From NCBI GenBank assembly GCA_004151065.3, contig NWUY0300003815.1, positions 23,673 to 45,044 on the forward strand: DNA of 21,372 nt, in the 5' to 3' direction. Origin of the DNA: Larix sibirica (lineage: Eukaryota > Streptophyta > Pinopsida > Pinales > Pinaceae). The notes beneath the pieces are model-generated. The model searched no databases. It had not been told where the DNA came from and was given only the letters and a program-made list of their open reading frames with translations. Shown in pieces: positions 9,206 to 18,746 of this stretch. The translations under genes were made by a program, and so were the position numbers. Every line of letters begins with the position of its first letter. Within the stretch, counting starts at the first letter, position 1.

Positions 9206-10385
9206 TGTAATACCCTATTTTTTATCCACGGAGTATATTGGTTGAATTATGTATAAAACATAAATGTGTTGTTATAATAAAAAATTCAAGCCATGTAAGA
9301 TTAAGTAAATGACCCCATATGTAGGTGATAGATCTCCAATATTTTCCACCATGTGCCTTAAATGAAGCCATGCATCTCCATTGACTTATAAAACCAATCA
9401 TTGAATGCATGTGTGAGGTTGGTGGGGAAGTCAAGTTCTCATGTAGTTATGGAAGCATGCACTAAGTACAGTGATCATGGGGAAGTGTTAGAGTCCTACA
9501 TTCCTCTTCTTAGAAGTAATGTTAGCCATCATTCCCTTAAATTCTCTCATTTACATTCACTCCATTCATTCTATCATTCCCATGTCAATGCTTGACGCTG
9601 CTCATGCATTATTCTCTATTTGGTAACCACGAGTCATTATGGAAATTCACCAAATCAACATTGCGAATATGAGATTGAAAATATTGCCTGAAAGATAAAT
9701 TATTGTAGGTGAGCAAAGCGATTGAGCAAGTTAGGAATCCATCACTCATTGTGTATTTGTTGCTCTTTGGATGCTTAGGAGCCAAGTATACATTTTTGCA
9801 AAGAATTCCTAGAGATCATACAATAGATTGGATTTTGCTTGCAGTGAAATATAATGGTATGGTTGTTTGGTCCTAGAGTGCTCTATAATGAGCGTATTTG
9901 TTGAGCATGGTTGCAAATGGGTTACACCGAGAGAAATATAACATTGTTAGGTGTTTCCTTCACCTTGGTGGCCTCATAGCTCGACTTAGGGGTGGTATCT
10001 ACATTGGATACCTATGACTAGGTGGTAATTATTTGTATTCAACCAGCTTTTGTTAAAAGATAAGTGTCTTATCATTGTTTATGAATATGCAAAAGTTATG
10101 TTATTTTTTATTATGAAAATCTATGTATCTTGCATAATATGTGTGATTATGCTTGATTTTGGTCATGCACATTTCGTTGCTATGAATATCCGTTAATCCA
10201 TGCTTGTTTCATTTTACTGCTTTTTAATTAGAAGAATGTTAAATGTTCTACATTTTCGACATTTTTTGGTTTGTCATCAACGAAATCCTGTTAGGCAATC
10301 TTTGTAGAAATTGTAATTTTGGATTGATTAAATTGTTGTTTTGAATGTAAAAATAGCTTTAACACCCTTCAATACCCCTACTACA
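9206..10385 (+). mobile_element. Candidate solo LTR at the gypsy RNase H/integrase boundary
   Basis: RNase H similarity stops just before TGTAATACCCTA (9206), which is identical to the minus-strand start of the 6468-7681 LTR. The block can end at CTACTACA (10378-10385), giving 1180 bp against 1214 bp for the other copy. TTAAAAGATAAGTGTCTTA at about 10053 matches a phrase at a similar offset in that copy. A TATA-like CTTATAAAACC lies near 9385. Flanking five bases (GATTG and ACTAG) do not match as they stand, so target duplication is not shown. The right boundary is less certain than the left. Confidence 0.5.
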
Positions 10386-10705
10386 ACTAGAATGTGCAAT
10401 GCTAACCTCTAATATTTGTGATTCCATCCATTCAAAATTATTCTTATGAGATTTTAGGCAAAAAATGTCAGTTTCCCCTCCCATTAGTTTGAGTTGTCGA
10501 AAAAAGACCAATTCGTCATCCGTTTAAACTACTTGTTTTAATTATTTCACCTATGCATGCATTTTATTGAATTATGGTACTTTTTGGGAGGCTCATTCAA
10601 TTTGTATTGTGAGGATATGGACATTGAAAGATGAAAATTAAAAGTCTTGGATTGTGGCTATCTATCTTGCGGTTGAGATTGAGATAGCTAAATAAAAATG
10701 TCACA
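10386..10705 (+). pseudogene. gypsy RNase H tail and integrase N-terminal remnant
   Basis: After the LTR block, GAATGTG..CAATGCTAACCTCT (about 10390-10412) resembles the ENV-VA-D/N-AL-S region that follows the KKG motif in gypsy RNase H. Further on, a frame reading WEAHSI (about 10586-10605) fits the conserved REAH of the integrase zinc-binding N-terminus. The stretch at about 10645-10690 aligns by eye with the FYWP...R-DV-E segment, over shifting frames. No histidine-cysteine finger can be assigned. LINE A truncates the region at 10705. The match is weak but falls exactly where it should. Confidence 0.35.
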
Positions 10706-10881
10706 TTTTTTTTCCAAGGAAAAAAGCATAATTTAATTAATAGAAGTATCCAACAATAAAGCTGTATAAAAAATGAGCTGCTCTTTTGAGCCATCATCCC
10801 ATATATACATCATAGAGTATCGAGGACCCCAGTTGGCCCCTAAAGTGGCAAAATAAAAATATGTATCCCGAGCCAAAAAAA
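10706..10881 (-). other. LINE A 3' UTR and A-tail
   Basis: About 170 bases follow the RNase H stop, ending on the minus strand in CCTTGGAAAAAAAA (plus-strand T-run 10706-10713). The T-rich end (TTGTTGGATACTTCTATTAATTAAATT) is typical of plant LINE 3' ends. The plus-strand sequence before 10706 is gypsy integrase remnant, so 10705/10706 is the insertion point. Confidence 0.65.
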
Positions 10882-11349
10882 TCAGTTTGTTGGTGGTTCC
10901 AGACCATCTATGAAAGGTCGATGAAAAAATTCAAATGCTTGTCCATGCTTAGTCGCTGCAATCTTCCACTGACCAACAGGTAGAGTTAGGCCAAGCTTTG
11001 AGAGGTTGTCCGCAATAGAGTTGCGCTCTCTGTAAACATGGCGACAAGAGAAGGTTTCAAAATTCCTTCGAAGTTGCAAAACATCTTCCAAAATTAAGCT
11101 TAAATAGAGATTGTGGCATCGCTAAATTTTGTTGACCCAATTGATTACATTCATGGAGTCACCAAATATTTGAATGTGACTGTAGTTCTTTTCAAGAGTG
11201 AAACAAAGTAGTAACTTGAGAGTAAAAAGTTCGGCAAAATTGTGTGTTCCAGGACCAAGTCCCATCTAAATATGAAAGAAGGAGGAATGAGAAAGGTGTA
11301 AAACAGCTCCCCCCCCCACAGAGTTGGTCGTTTGCTGCCCCATCAAAAT
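10882..11349 (-). pseudogene. LINE A RNase H remnant
   Basis: Minus-strand FDGAA (Asp codon at 11342-11344), AELFTLK (Glu, about 11230), FGDSMNVINW (Asp, about 11160) and NSIADNLSK (Asp, about 11010) give all four catalytic acids of an RNase H fold. The domain is of the plant L1 C-terminal type and would remove RNA from the hybrid. A run of nine G (C on the plus strand, about 11311-11319) lies in the glycine-rich strand after the first Asp and may be where the frame slipped. A stop also follows WVNKI. The protein ends at the stop at 10882. Confidence 0.8.
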
Positions 11350-12539
11350 ATCTAAGGGAGAGTGGGGTCAAAAGTTTCAGTGATGATCGTGCAAATAGGA
11401 GGAGTATGTTTCACTTGTGGAAAATAAGCCAAAATATCAGCACTCTGTGCCGCCACTAGATCAGGGACAAGAAGTTTCTCAAGAAATAATGCCTTGTTGC
11501 GGGCCAACCAGGTGCCCCAGATGACCAGAAGAGGAAGTGCTCGAAAGTGTAAAGTAGCAGGGGAGTCGAGCCAGTGCCGCCAGGCCTGTTCCAGCATGTT
11601 TCCAGACCATAGCGTTTCCAGATTTAAAGCAGTTCTCAACAGAGTCCAAATGTGTGAGATGAAGGGACAATTAATGAACAGATGTTGAATGGTTTCCAAG
11701 GCATGTTTGCACAGAGGGCACCACCCAGGTCCCTCAATCCTCAAACTTTTCATCTTGTCCCAAGTCAGAACTTTGTTTGATAATGCACACGACATGAACA
11801 GTCTGGTTTTTAGTGGGAAATTTGAGTGCCAAGTTGGTTTCCACCACCACAGTGGTTCGCCTCCGTTCAGCTCTCCAGCTAGCAATTTGTAACCCATCTT
11901 GGGGGTGTAGATCCCAAGCGGAGAATATGCCCAAATAAAAGATTCCCGAGAGTCAGTGAGCCTGACATGGGAAGATCGAAGCGGGAAGAGGAAATCATTC
12001 CAGATATCCCAATGGGCAACAGGTAGACCAAGAGTATCAGGTCCTTTCCAACCCTGCTGCATGATGGAGGTAGACTCCCAGTCAACGACTTGTGAGAGAT
12101 GTAGTATGCCACGATCATGTAAAGAGGTTAACAGATGCTGAGGGAGAATGTGATTGTTTTGACACCCCATCCAGTGGTCAATACCAATGCGGACTTGTGA
12201 GCCATCCCCCACTTTCGAGACCAGCTTAGACTCAATAATGTGGAAGGCCGAGAGGATAGCTTTCCAGATAGCTGAGATGCCCAAAGTATTGCAAACAAGA
12301 CTTCTGACCCAATTTGATAGTGATGTTGGCACAATGTATTTTTGGGTCACCACCTTGGTCCACAAGTTTTATGTCATCAAGAGTCGCCAACCTGCCTTAG
12401 CAGCCAATGATGTTGCAAAAAGATGTATATTCTTGAGACCCCAGCCTCCCAAAGACTTTGGCTTTGCAAGTGTTTGCCATTTGACCCAAGGGGAAATAGT
12501 TTTTTCATATTTTCCGGTCCATAAGAATCTGAAGCAAAT
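11350..12539 (-). pseudogene. LINE A ORF2 C-terminal region with zf-RVT zinc segment
   Basis: The frame is continuous from the RT. It passes LGGWGLKN, a TAA just before 12365, WTKVVTQKY, and the G-I-D-H-W segment. The zinc finger follows: WCPLC at about 11720, H about 36 bases on, and NCPF at about 11667 (Cys-X2-Cys...His-X4-Cys), intact. Its role in plant L1 is thought to be RNA or template binding. LLVIWGTWLARNKALF follows, typical of the linker to RNase H. The 337-codon open stretch (12365-11352) is the longest in the window. It ends at a stop just before the RNase H. Confidence 0.8.
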
Positions 12540-14329
12540 TTTTCAAGATTTTTCAAGAATGGTATTTGGTATCCAGGTTAGGGACATCCAGTAAACCGGA
12601 ATGGCTTCCAACACTGATTTGATGAGGATCAGTTGCCCTGCCTTGGAGAGCCATCTATGGATCCATACAGAGATTCGTTTCTCCAGTTTTGCAAGTCGCC
12701 AGCCCCAATCAGAAGTTTTGTAGTTGTTAGGCTTTAAAATGAAGCCTAGGTATTTAAGACCATCGTCCAGCACAATAGTATCATAGGGAAAGAGAGTAGA
12801 ATAGTGCTGAGATTCCCGATCTTCCAAGTGGGACAGAGAGAGGGAGGATTTTTGAATGTTGATCTCCATACCCGTAGCCCTATCAAAAAGTGCAAGTATG
12901 TCTACTAGGGTGTCTGCATCCCTCAGAGAGCCATTGCAGAAAAGGAGAATGTCGTCGACAAAAAGTAAGTGAGTGATAAAGAGGGAAGGAGAAATTCCAA
13001 TACCTTTGAGAGTTCCTTTGTGCTTAGCATCTAGAATATCCCTACTCAGACCTTCAACCACTAATAGGAAAAGTAGGCGAGAGAGCGGGCATCCCCGATG
13101 AAGTCCCCTGCCCGCACGAAATAAAGAAGAGGCTGAGCCATTTATGAGCAGTGCAAAAGAAGCTGTAGATATGCAGCTCATAATCCATTTGATGAAGGAT
13201 TAGTCAAAGCCCAAGTGAGTCATCAGCATCCGGATATAAATCCAGCTGACCTTATCGAAAGCCTTAAAGAGATCAATTTTTATAACAGCTCCTTTTATAT
13301 TCTTTATTTTGATCGAGTGCAAACATTCATGAGAACACCAATGGCTTCATGAATTTGTCACCCTTCCAAGAAGCCAAACTGTTCCATAGATATGACCTTT
13401 GAGAGTATTTTTTTGAGTCTACGAGCAATGATTTTGGACACCACCTTGTAAGTAATGTTGCAGAGTGAGATAGGTTGGAAGTTGTTGTAAGTAGACGGAT
13501 TATCAAATTTTGGGATTAATGCAATAAAAGTAGAGTTCAGTGGAGGGTGGACATAACACTGCAAGAGAGACTCCTCTACCAGCTGAAGAAGATATGCTCC
13601 AATAATCTCAAAATGTGCAATAAAACATTCGATAGTCCACCCATCTAGGCCAGGGATTTTGTCCTTTTGAAAACTGTGGAGGGTTTCTTTTAATTCTTCT
13701 TCAGAAATCTCCTCCAAAAGTTCCAAGTTATCCTCCGGAGTGATGAATCCAGGAAAAAATTGGGACATCTGAATGATATCAGCGAGATTGGCCCTGTTGT
13801 CAGCTTTGTAGAGTGAGGAAAAATGAGAAGTCCCAAGAGCTTCCAAGCCACTGAATGATGAAATGTTCTCATTTTGTTCATTTTGAAGTTCCCAAATGGT
13901 GTTTTTAATCTTTCTGCCATTTGCAAAATTTTGAAAAAACTTTGTGTTGTCGTCCCCACTAGCGAGCTAGAGAGCCCAACTTTTAAGTCTCCAGATCTCC
14001 TCTTGGGTTTGTAAAAGTTTGCATCTTCGGGTTTCAAGGGAACTTAAGTGTGCAGCGGAACCCTGATTGAGAAAACCACATCCACCAAAGTCCTGAACCA
14101 AGCGGAGCTCCAGTTCCACTTGTGAGAGTTCTAGATCATCCCGCTCCTTTTTTTTGAAGGCCCAATCCTTGATACATCTCTTTACCAAATATAGATTAGA
14201 AACGAAGTGAGTAGCAACATGAGTAGCCTCCGCTGGAAAGTAGGGCACCCAGTTGTCCTTAATAATCGAGGAAACCTCCTCCTCTTTTAACCATGCCGCA
14301 AAAAGTTTGAAAGGTCCAGGGAGTTTTGT
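12540..14329 (-). pseudogene. LINE A reverse transcriptase remnant
   Basis: A linker and ASGDDNTKFFQNF (about 13960-13925) lead into RT motifs: FQKDKIPGLDGW (about 13690-13655), STFIALIPK, QPISLCNITYKVVSKIIARRLK, MEQFGFLEG*QIHEAI (TGA at 13358) and FKAFDKVSW (about 13270; catalytic Asp). RGLHRGCPLSRLLF and the catalytic FVDD (about 12960-12950) follow. DGLKYLGFILKPN and LSKAGQLILIKSVLEAIPVYWM belong to the thumb region. One frameshift lies near 13290. Stops are TAG at 13967, TGA at 13358, a TAA near 13200 and TGA at 12543. FVDD in place of YADD is normal for plant L1. Confidence 0.85.
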
Positions 14330-15012
14330 AGTGTCTCCTTTGAGTTCCAAAAAAATAGGGGAGTGGTCCGAGATGCCTCCCAAGTCCACCCATTGACGAA
14401 TGTTCAATTGTTGTTCTAGAAGTTGTTCATCTAGGAGGAAATGATCCAGTCATTTTCCAATTCTATTCTCACCAACCCTTCGATTGGTCCAAGTGGGCTT
14501 TAGCTTGTCAGGGGCAAGATCTACCAGCTTATAGTCATGTAGGAAGTGCGTGAAGTAATCAGCCATAGAGTCTATTCGGGCCAGGGGACCCCAGATCTCA
14601 TGGTTTCCAAGAGTAAAATTAAAATCCCCACCAATAATTAGATTGTGTAGATGAAGAAAAGAAGATGACTTCAGAGAGTCCCAGAATGGAGCCCTATCCA
14701 CATAGGGTCTATAAATATTTAAGATGTTGAAACGAGTGTTTAGAACAGAGTGATAAATTTCCACACCCAGTAGAGAGCTGGCTCCCCAGGAGTTTAAAAG
14801 TCTGACTGTCTGGGTGTTCCAACCAATGGCAATGCCCCCAGAGTGGCCACGAGCATCCAAAGCTCGAAAATCCATGAGCTTGAAAAGAGATATGAGTAAA
14901 AGGGTAATGTCTTCCTCAGAACCAGTGTTTCTTGGAGCAGAAGAATATCCGGCTGGTGTGAAGAGATCAGCCGCTTGAGTGCAAGTTTTTTAGGTTCACT
15001 TGCCAACCCCCT
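14330..15012 (-). pseudogene. LINE A endonuclease (APE-type) remnant
   Basis: The domain would nick target DNA for target-primed reverse transcription. Minus-strand residues RGLASEPKKL begin at the broken edge (15012). ILLLQET follows (catalytic Glu), and a frameshift lies near 14880. Then come HSGGIAIGW, IIGGDFNFTLG (Asp and Asn, about 14630-14600), PTWTNRRVG and GGISDHSPIF (Asp-His pair, about 14365). A TGA at 14450-14452 interrupts GK*LDHFLLDE, where arginine (CGA) is expected. The key acidic and SDH residues survive, so the domain was probably functional at insertion. The usual upstream WN residues are absent because the copy is cut at 15012. Confidence 0.8.
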
Positions 15013-15013
15013 N
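15013..15013. other. Ambiguous base (N) at an element junction
   Basis: This is the only undetermined base in the window. LINE A endonuclease ends at 15012 and copia-like LTR similarity begins within a few bases after 15013. It may mark a contig join or an ambiguous consensus base. Confidence 0.9.
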
Positions 15014-15108
15014 GAGGCTTCTTATTCATTCTCTTTATTTCATTTTCAAGACTTGGAGTTACTATTTCTTTCTATTTTTATGTTATTTTGGGAATTTGAT
15101 CCATAACA
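15014..15108 (+). mobile_element. Copia-like LTR end with degenerate PBS (plus orientation)
   Basis: CTTCTTATTCATT...TTTCATT..CAAG..TTGGAGTTACT...TATTTTGGGA...CCATAACA matches the minus strand of 985-885 over about 90 bases, at roughly 80% by eye. The PBS-like TTGGGAATTTGATCCAT is at 15088-15104. Only the last part of the LTR is present; the rest would lie left of the N, where LINE A begins instead. Confidence 0.55.
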
Positions 15109-15532
15109 AAAAACCTAACATTAATTGGGCATTGAGGCATGCAAAAAACCTAACCCCTACCCTTGATGACTATCAAACCATGTTAAACATTGGATCGCTA
15201 GGAAGGTAGGGGTTTAATTCTTACAACATTGTTTATTGTTCCATACTTGAGTAGAGAATCTAAGAGTGGGAAACTAAAGCATAACAAAATAATTAGAAGA
15301 TCATATCGCATCCATTGAGACCATAATGTCCATGGTAACTCCATAGTGAGTGCATTTTCTTTGTACTTGCATTTAATAACTACGAAGAAAACATAAAAAG
15401 CATATGCCTCATCTTCTTGTATTGAATTTTCCCAGGTTACATATTATGTTCATTTTGTGGAAGGTGTCCCATTTTCTTGCTTATTTGATTTTATTTTAAG
15501 TTTATTTCAACATTTTGTAGTAATATTAAATC
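15109..15532. other. Unassigned sequence between the copia-like fragment and LINE B
   Basis: No gene or clear element is visible. CAAAAAACCTAAC occurs twice (15107-15119 and 15142-15154) as a 13-bp direct repeat. It could be decayed interior of the copia-like element or 5' UTR of LINE B. The start of LINE B is not resolved. Confidence 0.4.
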
Positions 15533-16099
15533 TAAAATACTTCTGCTGAGGATACTACTGTTCGGGATGATGATGTTCCGAGGGAGACATGTACTCCAAT
15601 TGGCCCTTGCTCCTCTTGGGATTGTTGTGGAAATTCCCCATCTCTGCAAAACGTGCATTCTTCTGTTAATTCGAGAGCTGAAATTGTGCATGGTGTTACT
15701 CCCCTCGTTGAACGGGTTAAGGTTTTTACACATGATGAAAGGGATGTTCTAAAGGAAAGTGGTTATGATACTGGCCCAACTACTGAATTACTGTCGCCTT
15801 TAATTGTTTACTCTAAGAATCCATCCACAAACCCTAATGTTAAACCTTTAATTGTTGATATATTTCTTAATGTCACCATTAGGAAAAACATAAGGCAACC
15901 TAGGGCTTCTCCTCGGGATGGGGAAGCTGACAGTTACATTCCTATTTCTGTTAGAATGGATGAACCTAGTAGTAGTAAGATTATTAATCACACAATTGTT
16001 TCTGTTGAGGCCTTGGAGCAAATTTGCCTTTGTCGGGGGGTATCAAATGATCCTACTCACCCTAAATGTCAGGGGTTTGGGGAAGGCCACAAGGGTTAG
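15533..16099 (+). pseudogene. LINE B ORF1 C-terminal remnant
   Basis: An open frame runs from just after a TAA at about 15530 to the TAG at 16097-16099, overlapping the endonuclease start (about 16047) in another frame. It is hydrophilic and of low complexity in places (EPSSSKIINHTI; RQPRASPRDGEADSY). No CCHC knuckle or RNA-binding fold is visible; cysteines near the end (ICLCRG, PKCQG) do not form one. I infer ORF1 from its position directly upstream of and overlapping ORF2, not from homology. It might instead be an N-terminal extension of ORF2 or a spacer. Confidence 0.4.
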
Positions 16100-16745
16100 G
16101 GCCTTAACCCATCTTTTCAAAACTACTAGCCCTGGTTTAATTCTTTTACAGGAGACAACGTGCGAGGATACTAGGGCAGTGAATAAACTTGCTGCCATCT
16201 TACCTGGGTGTGAATCTGTGGAAATCAATGCTTTGGGTATGTTCGGTGGATTACTGGCGGGTTAGAACCCTAGGTTCTTCAATTTCCATGCCTACAAAAC
16301 ATATTGGGGCATTTTTTTAGACGGGAGTTGTGTATGCTTAAACATGCCTCTGTCTGTTTTAAACGTATATGGATCCTATAAGGACCGCGGTCCATTTGGT
16401 CTTCACTGAGCTCTTATGGCTTACTAAATTTTAAAAATTTAATACTCGCGGGTGATCTAAACTTCACTAGAACTGCAGAGGAAAGTTGGGGTTCACAGGC
16501 AAGATTGGACAATATGGCTTACTATTTTTCGAAGTTATTAGTCTCTCATGATCTGGTGGATGTTTTTCCAAGTGTTCTTTCACCTACATGGACTAATGGA
16601 AGGGTTGGTGTCGATGGCATTCACAAACGACTGGATATATTTTTGATAAATTCAAACTTATTGCAAGCATGGGAACGACATAGATCATGGATCGGGGAAG
16701 CCAAATTCTCATATCACTAGCCTATATTCTTTCAGATTGATGATA
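16047..16745 (+). pseudogene. LINE B endonuclease remnant (catalytic Asp of SDH lost)
   Basis: LTLNVRGLGKATRVRAL (about 16056-16106; Asn present), ILLLQETTC (Glu, about 16140), a TAG at 16263, SVLNVYGSYKDRGPFG (about 16351-16398), then a frameshift and LILAGDLNFT (Asp and Asn, about 16438-16467). RLDNMAYYFSKLL and SPTWTNGRVG follow. The final catalytic pair reads FSYH (about 16709-16720) instead of SDH, a single-base D to Y change, directly followed by TAG. Together these would abolish nicking activity. Organisation is otherwise as in LINE A. Confidence 0.8.
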
Positions 16746-18746
16746 CTCACTTTTAATTGAAGTACCCCTTTAAGTTCAATTCCTCGTGGTTAAGGAATGA
16801 TGATTTTTGTAACCTCATCAGAGGGTATTGGACTGACTATGCTGCTGAGATAGATTTGAATCCTAAGGATGCATTCGTTTTCAAACTCCATAAGCTTAAG
16901 GATGTTGTTTCAAAGTGGATAAAAAACAAGCAAAAAATGGATATTCCGGAATTAAAGGATTTAAAAGAACATATTCCGGATCTGCACCTCAGGAATTTTA
17001 ATCAAAAAGTTGACAATGATGTATTTGCTAAAGTCAAGTTGTTCGAGCAAAAGAAGGATGAGATGCTAGATCAAGAGGAGCTGGAATGGAGGTTAAAAAT
17101 CCGAGCCATTTGGATTGGGCCGGGGAATAAAAACACAAAGTTTTTTCATTCCTATGCTTCCCACAAGAAAAACTCTAATGCTATTTGGGAACTCTTCAAT
17201 GATGATGGGAACTTGGTTTTTGGTTTGGAGATGTTGCATTCTGAAGCAAGATTATTTTGGTAAATTATTTACTGATCTTGGGAAAAGTGATCTACTTACT
17301 CAATTAAATGTGGCAAGACATTACCCTGTATTTTTTGATGATCATGAGGCTGAGGAGTTGGGAAAAGAAGTTACTTTGATGGAAATTGAAGAGACCCTCA
17401 AATGATTTGCTAAGGAAAAAATTCCAGGGCCTAATGGCTAGACGGTTGAACTTTTTTTACAGTTTTACGGTGAATATATTTTGAAAATGGTAGAGTATTC
17501 TAGAATTGAAGGTTACATCTCTGGGGCACTTAATGCTACATTTCTCACTTTAATACCAAAGAATAGTAAACCATCTACTTTTGGGGACTTAGGCCAATTG
17601 ACCTTTACAATTTGGCTTACAAACTAATCTCTAAGATTATATCGGCAAGAATGAAGCCTACATTGTCAAGATGCATCTCCTCTGAACAATTCGGTTTTCT
17701 GAAGGACCGCTAGATTCTAGATGTCATTGGTATATCACAAGAGACAATCCATTCAATAAAACAGAGGAATCTGAAAGCATTACTGCTTAAAATGGATTTA
17801 GAAAAAGCACATGATAGAGTGGATTGGTTTTTTTTTGCAGTTGATACTTATTCAGATTGGCATACCCCCTTTGGTTCTTCTATGGATCATGGCATGTGTT
17901 TCTACTGCAAACATTGCTGTGTTGGTCAACGGTCCTCCGTCTGAATTTTTCAAGATTACTAGGGGCATTAGACAAGGTTGCTCGTTGTCTCCGCTTCTTT
18001 TTTTGTTGATCATTGAAGGTTTGAGTAGATTGATTGGGACTGCAAAAGTTGATGGCTCTATAAAAGGCATTAAATTCTCTTTTGATTTGTCTCTCACTCA
18101 TCTATTGTTTGTAGATGATGTCCTTTTAGCAGGTTCTGGTTCTGTTGAAGAGTGGCAGAATTATAAGAGTATTATAAAGACCTTATGTGATGCATCTGGT
18201 ATGTCGGTGAGCAATAGAAAATCGAGCATTTATCATTACAGAATTGAGAAGTGCAAGCTTGATTCTTTCAAAGAATTTCTGCCATATAATTTTTGTCAGA
18301 TGGAGGATGGCTTTAAGTATCTAGGCTATTTCCTAAAGCCAAACAGATACATGATAAAAGAATGGATGTGGCTATTAAAGAAAGTTGAGCACATGATCAA
18401 CCAATGGACATTCAGGTTACTTTCAATCGGTGGGTGACTCACGCTGTTGAAATCTGTCTTAACAGTAATACCTATATATTGGTTCTCGCTCAACCAGATT
18501 CCTTGTTATATTATTAATTGCTTAAGAAAACTCTTTTTCAATTTCCTGTGGACGGGGGGTCTAGAAAATAGTAAGATGGCGATGACACGATGGGACAGAA
18601 TTGCATTACCAAAAAGCTGTGGTGGATGGGGGATTAGAAATTTATCTTTGTTCAGTTGTGCTCTTAGATTGAAAATATTTTGGAGAGGCCTCGTCGGTCC
18701 TACACTCTGGACAAAGGTGCTTACTGTGAAATATATTAAAGGATAA
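16746..18746 (+). pseudogene. LINE B reverse transcriptase remnant
   Basis: The linker YPFKFNSSWLRNDDF and NKNTKFFHSYASHKKNSNAIWEL (about 17128-17196) lead to KEKIPGPNG*TVE (about 17412-17450), ATFLTLIPK, RPIDLYNLAYKLISKII (another frame, about 17588-17640) and SEQFGFLKDR*ILDVIG (TAG about 17713). DLEKAHDRVDW (about 17796-17826; catalytic Asp) is followed by a nine-T run where the frame slips. Then come RGIRQGCSLSPLLF and the catalytic LLFVDDVLLA (Asp pair about 18114-18119), FKYLGYFLKPN, a TGA at 18435, and LLKSVLTVIPIYWF. Frameshifts lie near 17255, 17585 and 17830. Catalytic aspartates remain. Confidence 0.85.

Larger units (their letters stand above)
3294..10705 (+). mobile_element. Decayed Ty3/gypsy retrotransposon, PBS to integrase start, with nested insertions
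   Basis: The order of recognisable pieces is PBS, gag (two parts), protease, reverse transcriptase, RNase H and the N-terminal integrase region. This is the Ty3/gypsy order. The pieces are separated by three TG...CA blocks at 3918-5519, 6468-7681 and 9206-10385; coding similarity stops at each block and resumes after it. LINE A interrupts it at 10705. The remaining integrase and 3' LTR are not found beyond LINE A. Every domain carries stops or frameshifts, so the copy is dead. Confidence 0.7.
10706..15012 (-). mobile_element. LINE A: L1-type retrotransposon, ORF2 and 3' end
   Basis: Read on the minus strand the order is apurinic endonuclease, reverse transcriptase, zf-RVT zinc segment, RNase H, a short 3' UTR and an 8-base A-tail (T-run 10706-10713 on the plus strand). 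This is a plant L1-clade LINE with a C-terminal RNase H. ORF1 and the first few endonuclease residues are missing; the element stops at 15012 beside an N. No target duplication was found: the left flank TAAATAAAAATGTCACA is not repeated after 15013. ORF2 stays mostly in one frame per domain, with stops that look like C to T or G to A changes. Confidence 0.9.

Noticed and set aside
9914-9923. GGGTTACA as the right end of the 9206 LTR
   Set aside because: It would cut the block at 718 bp, well short of the related 1214-bp copy, and would exclude the shared phrase at about 10053. The CTACTACA end at 10385 is followed by gypsy-like sequence.
12187-12594. 135-codon plus-strand ORF opposite LINE A
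   Set aside because: It is an antisense shadow of the LINE A RT/C-terminal region, which has clear motifs on the minus strand.
15518-15540. AGTAATA or TCTAAA shared with 20368-20381 as a LINE B target-site duplication
   Set aside because: Only six or seven bases match, at inconsistent offsets, in AT-rich sequence.
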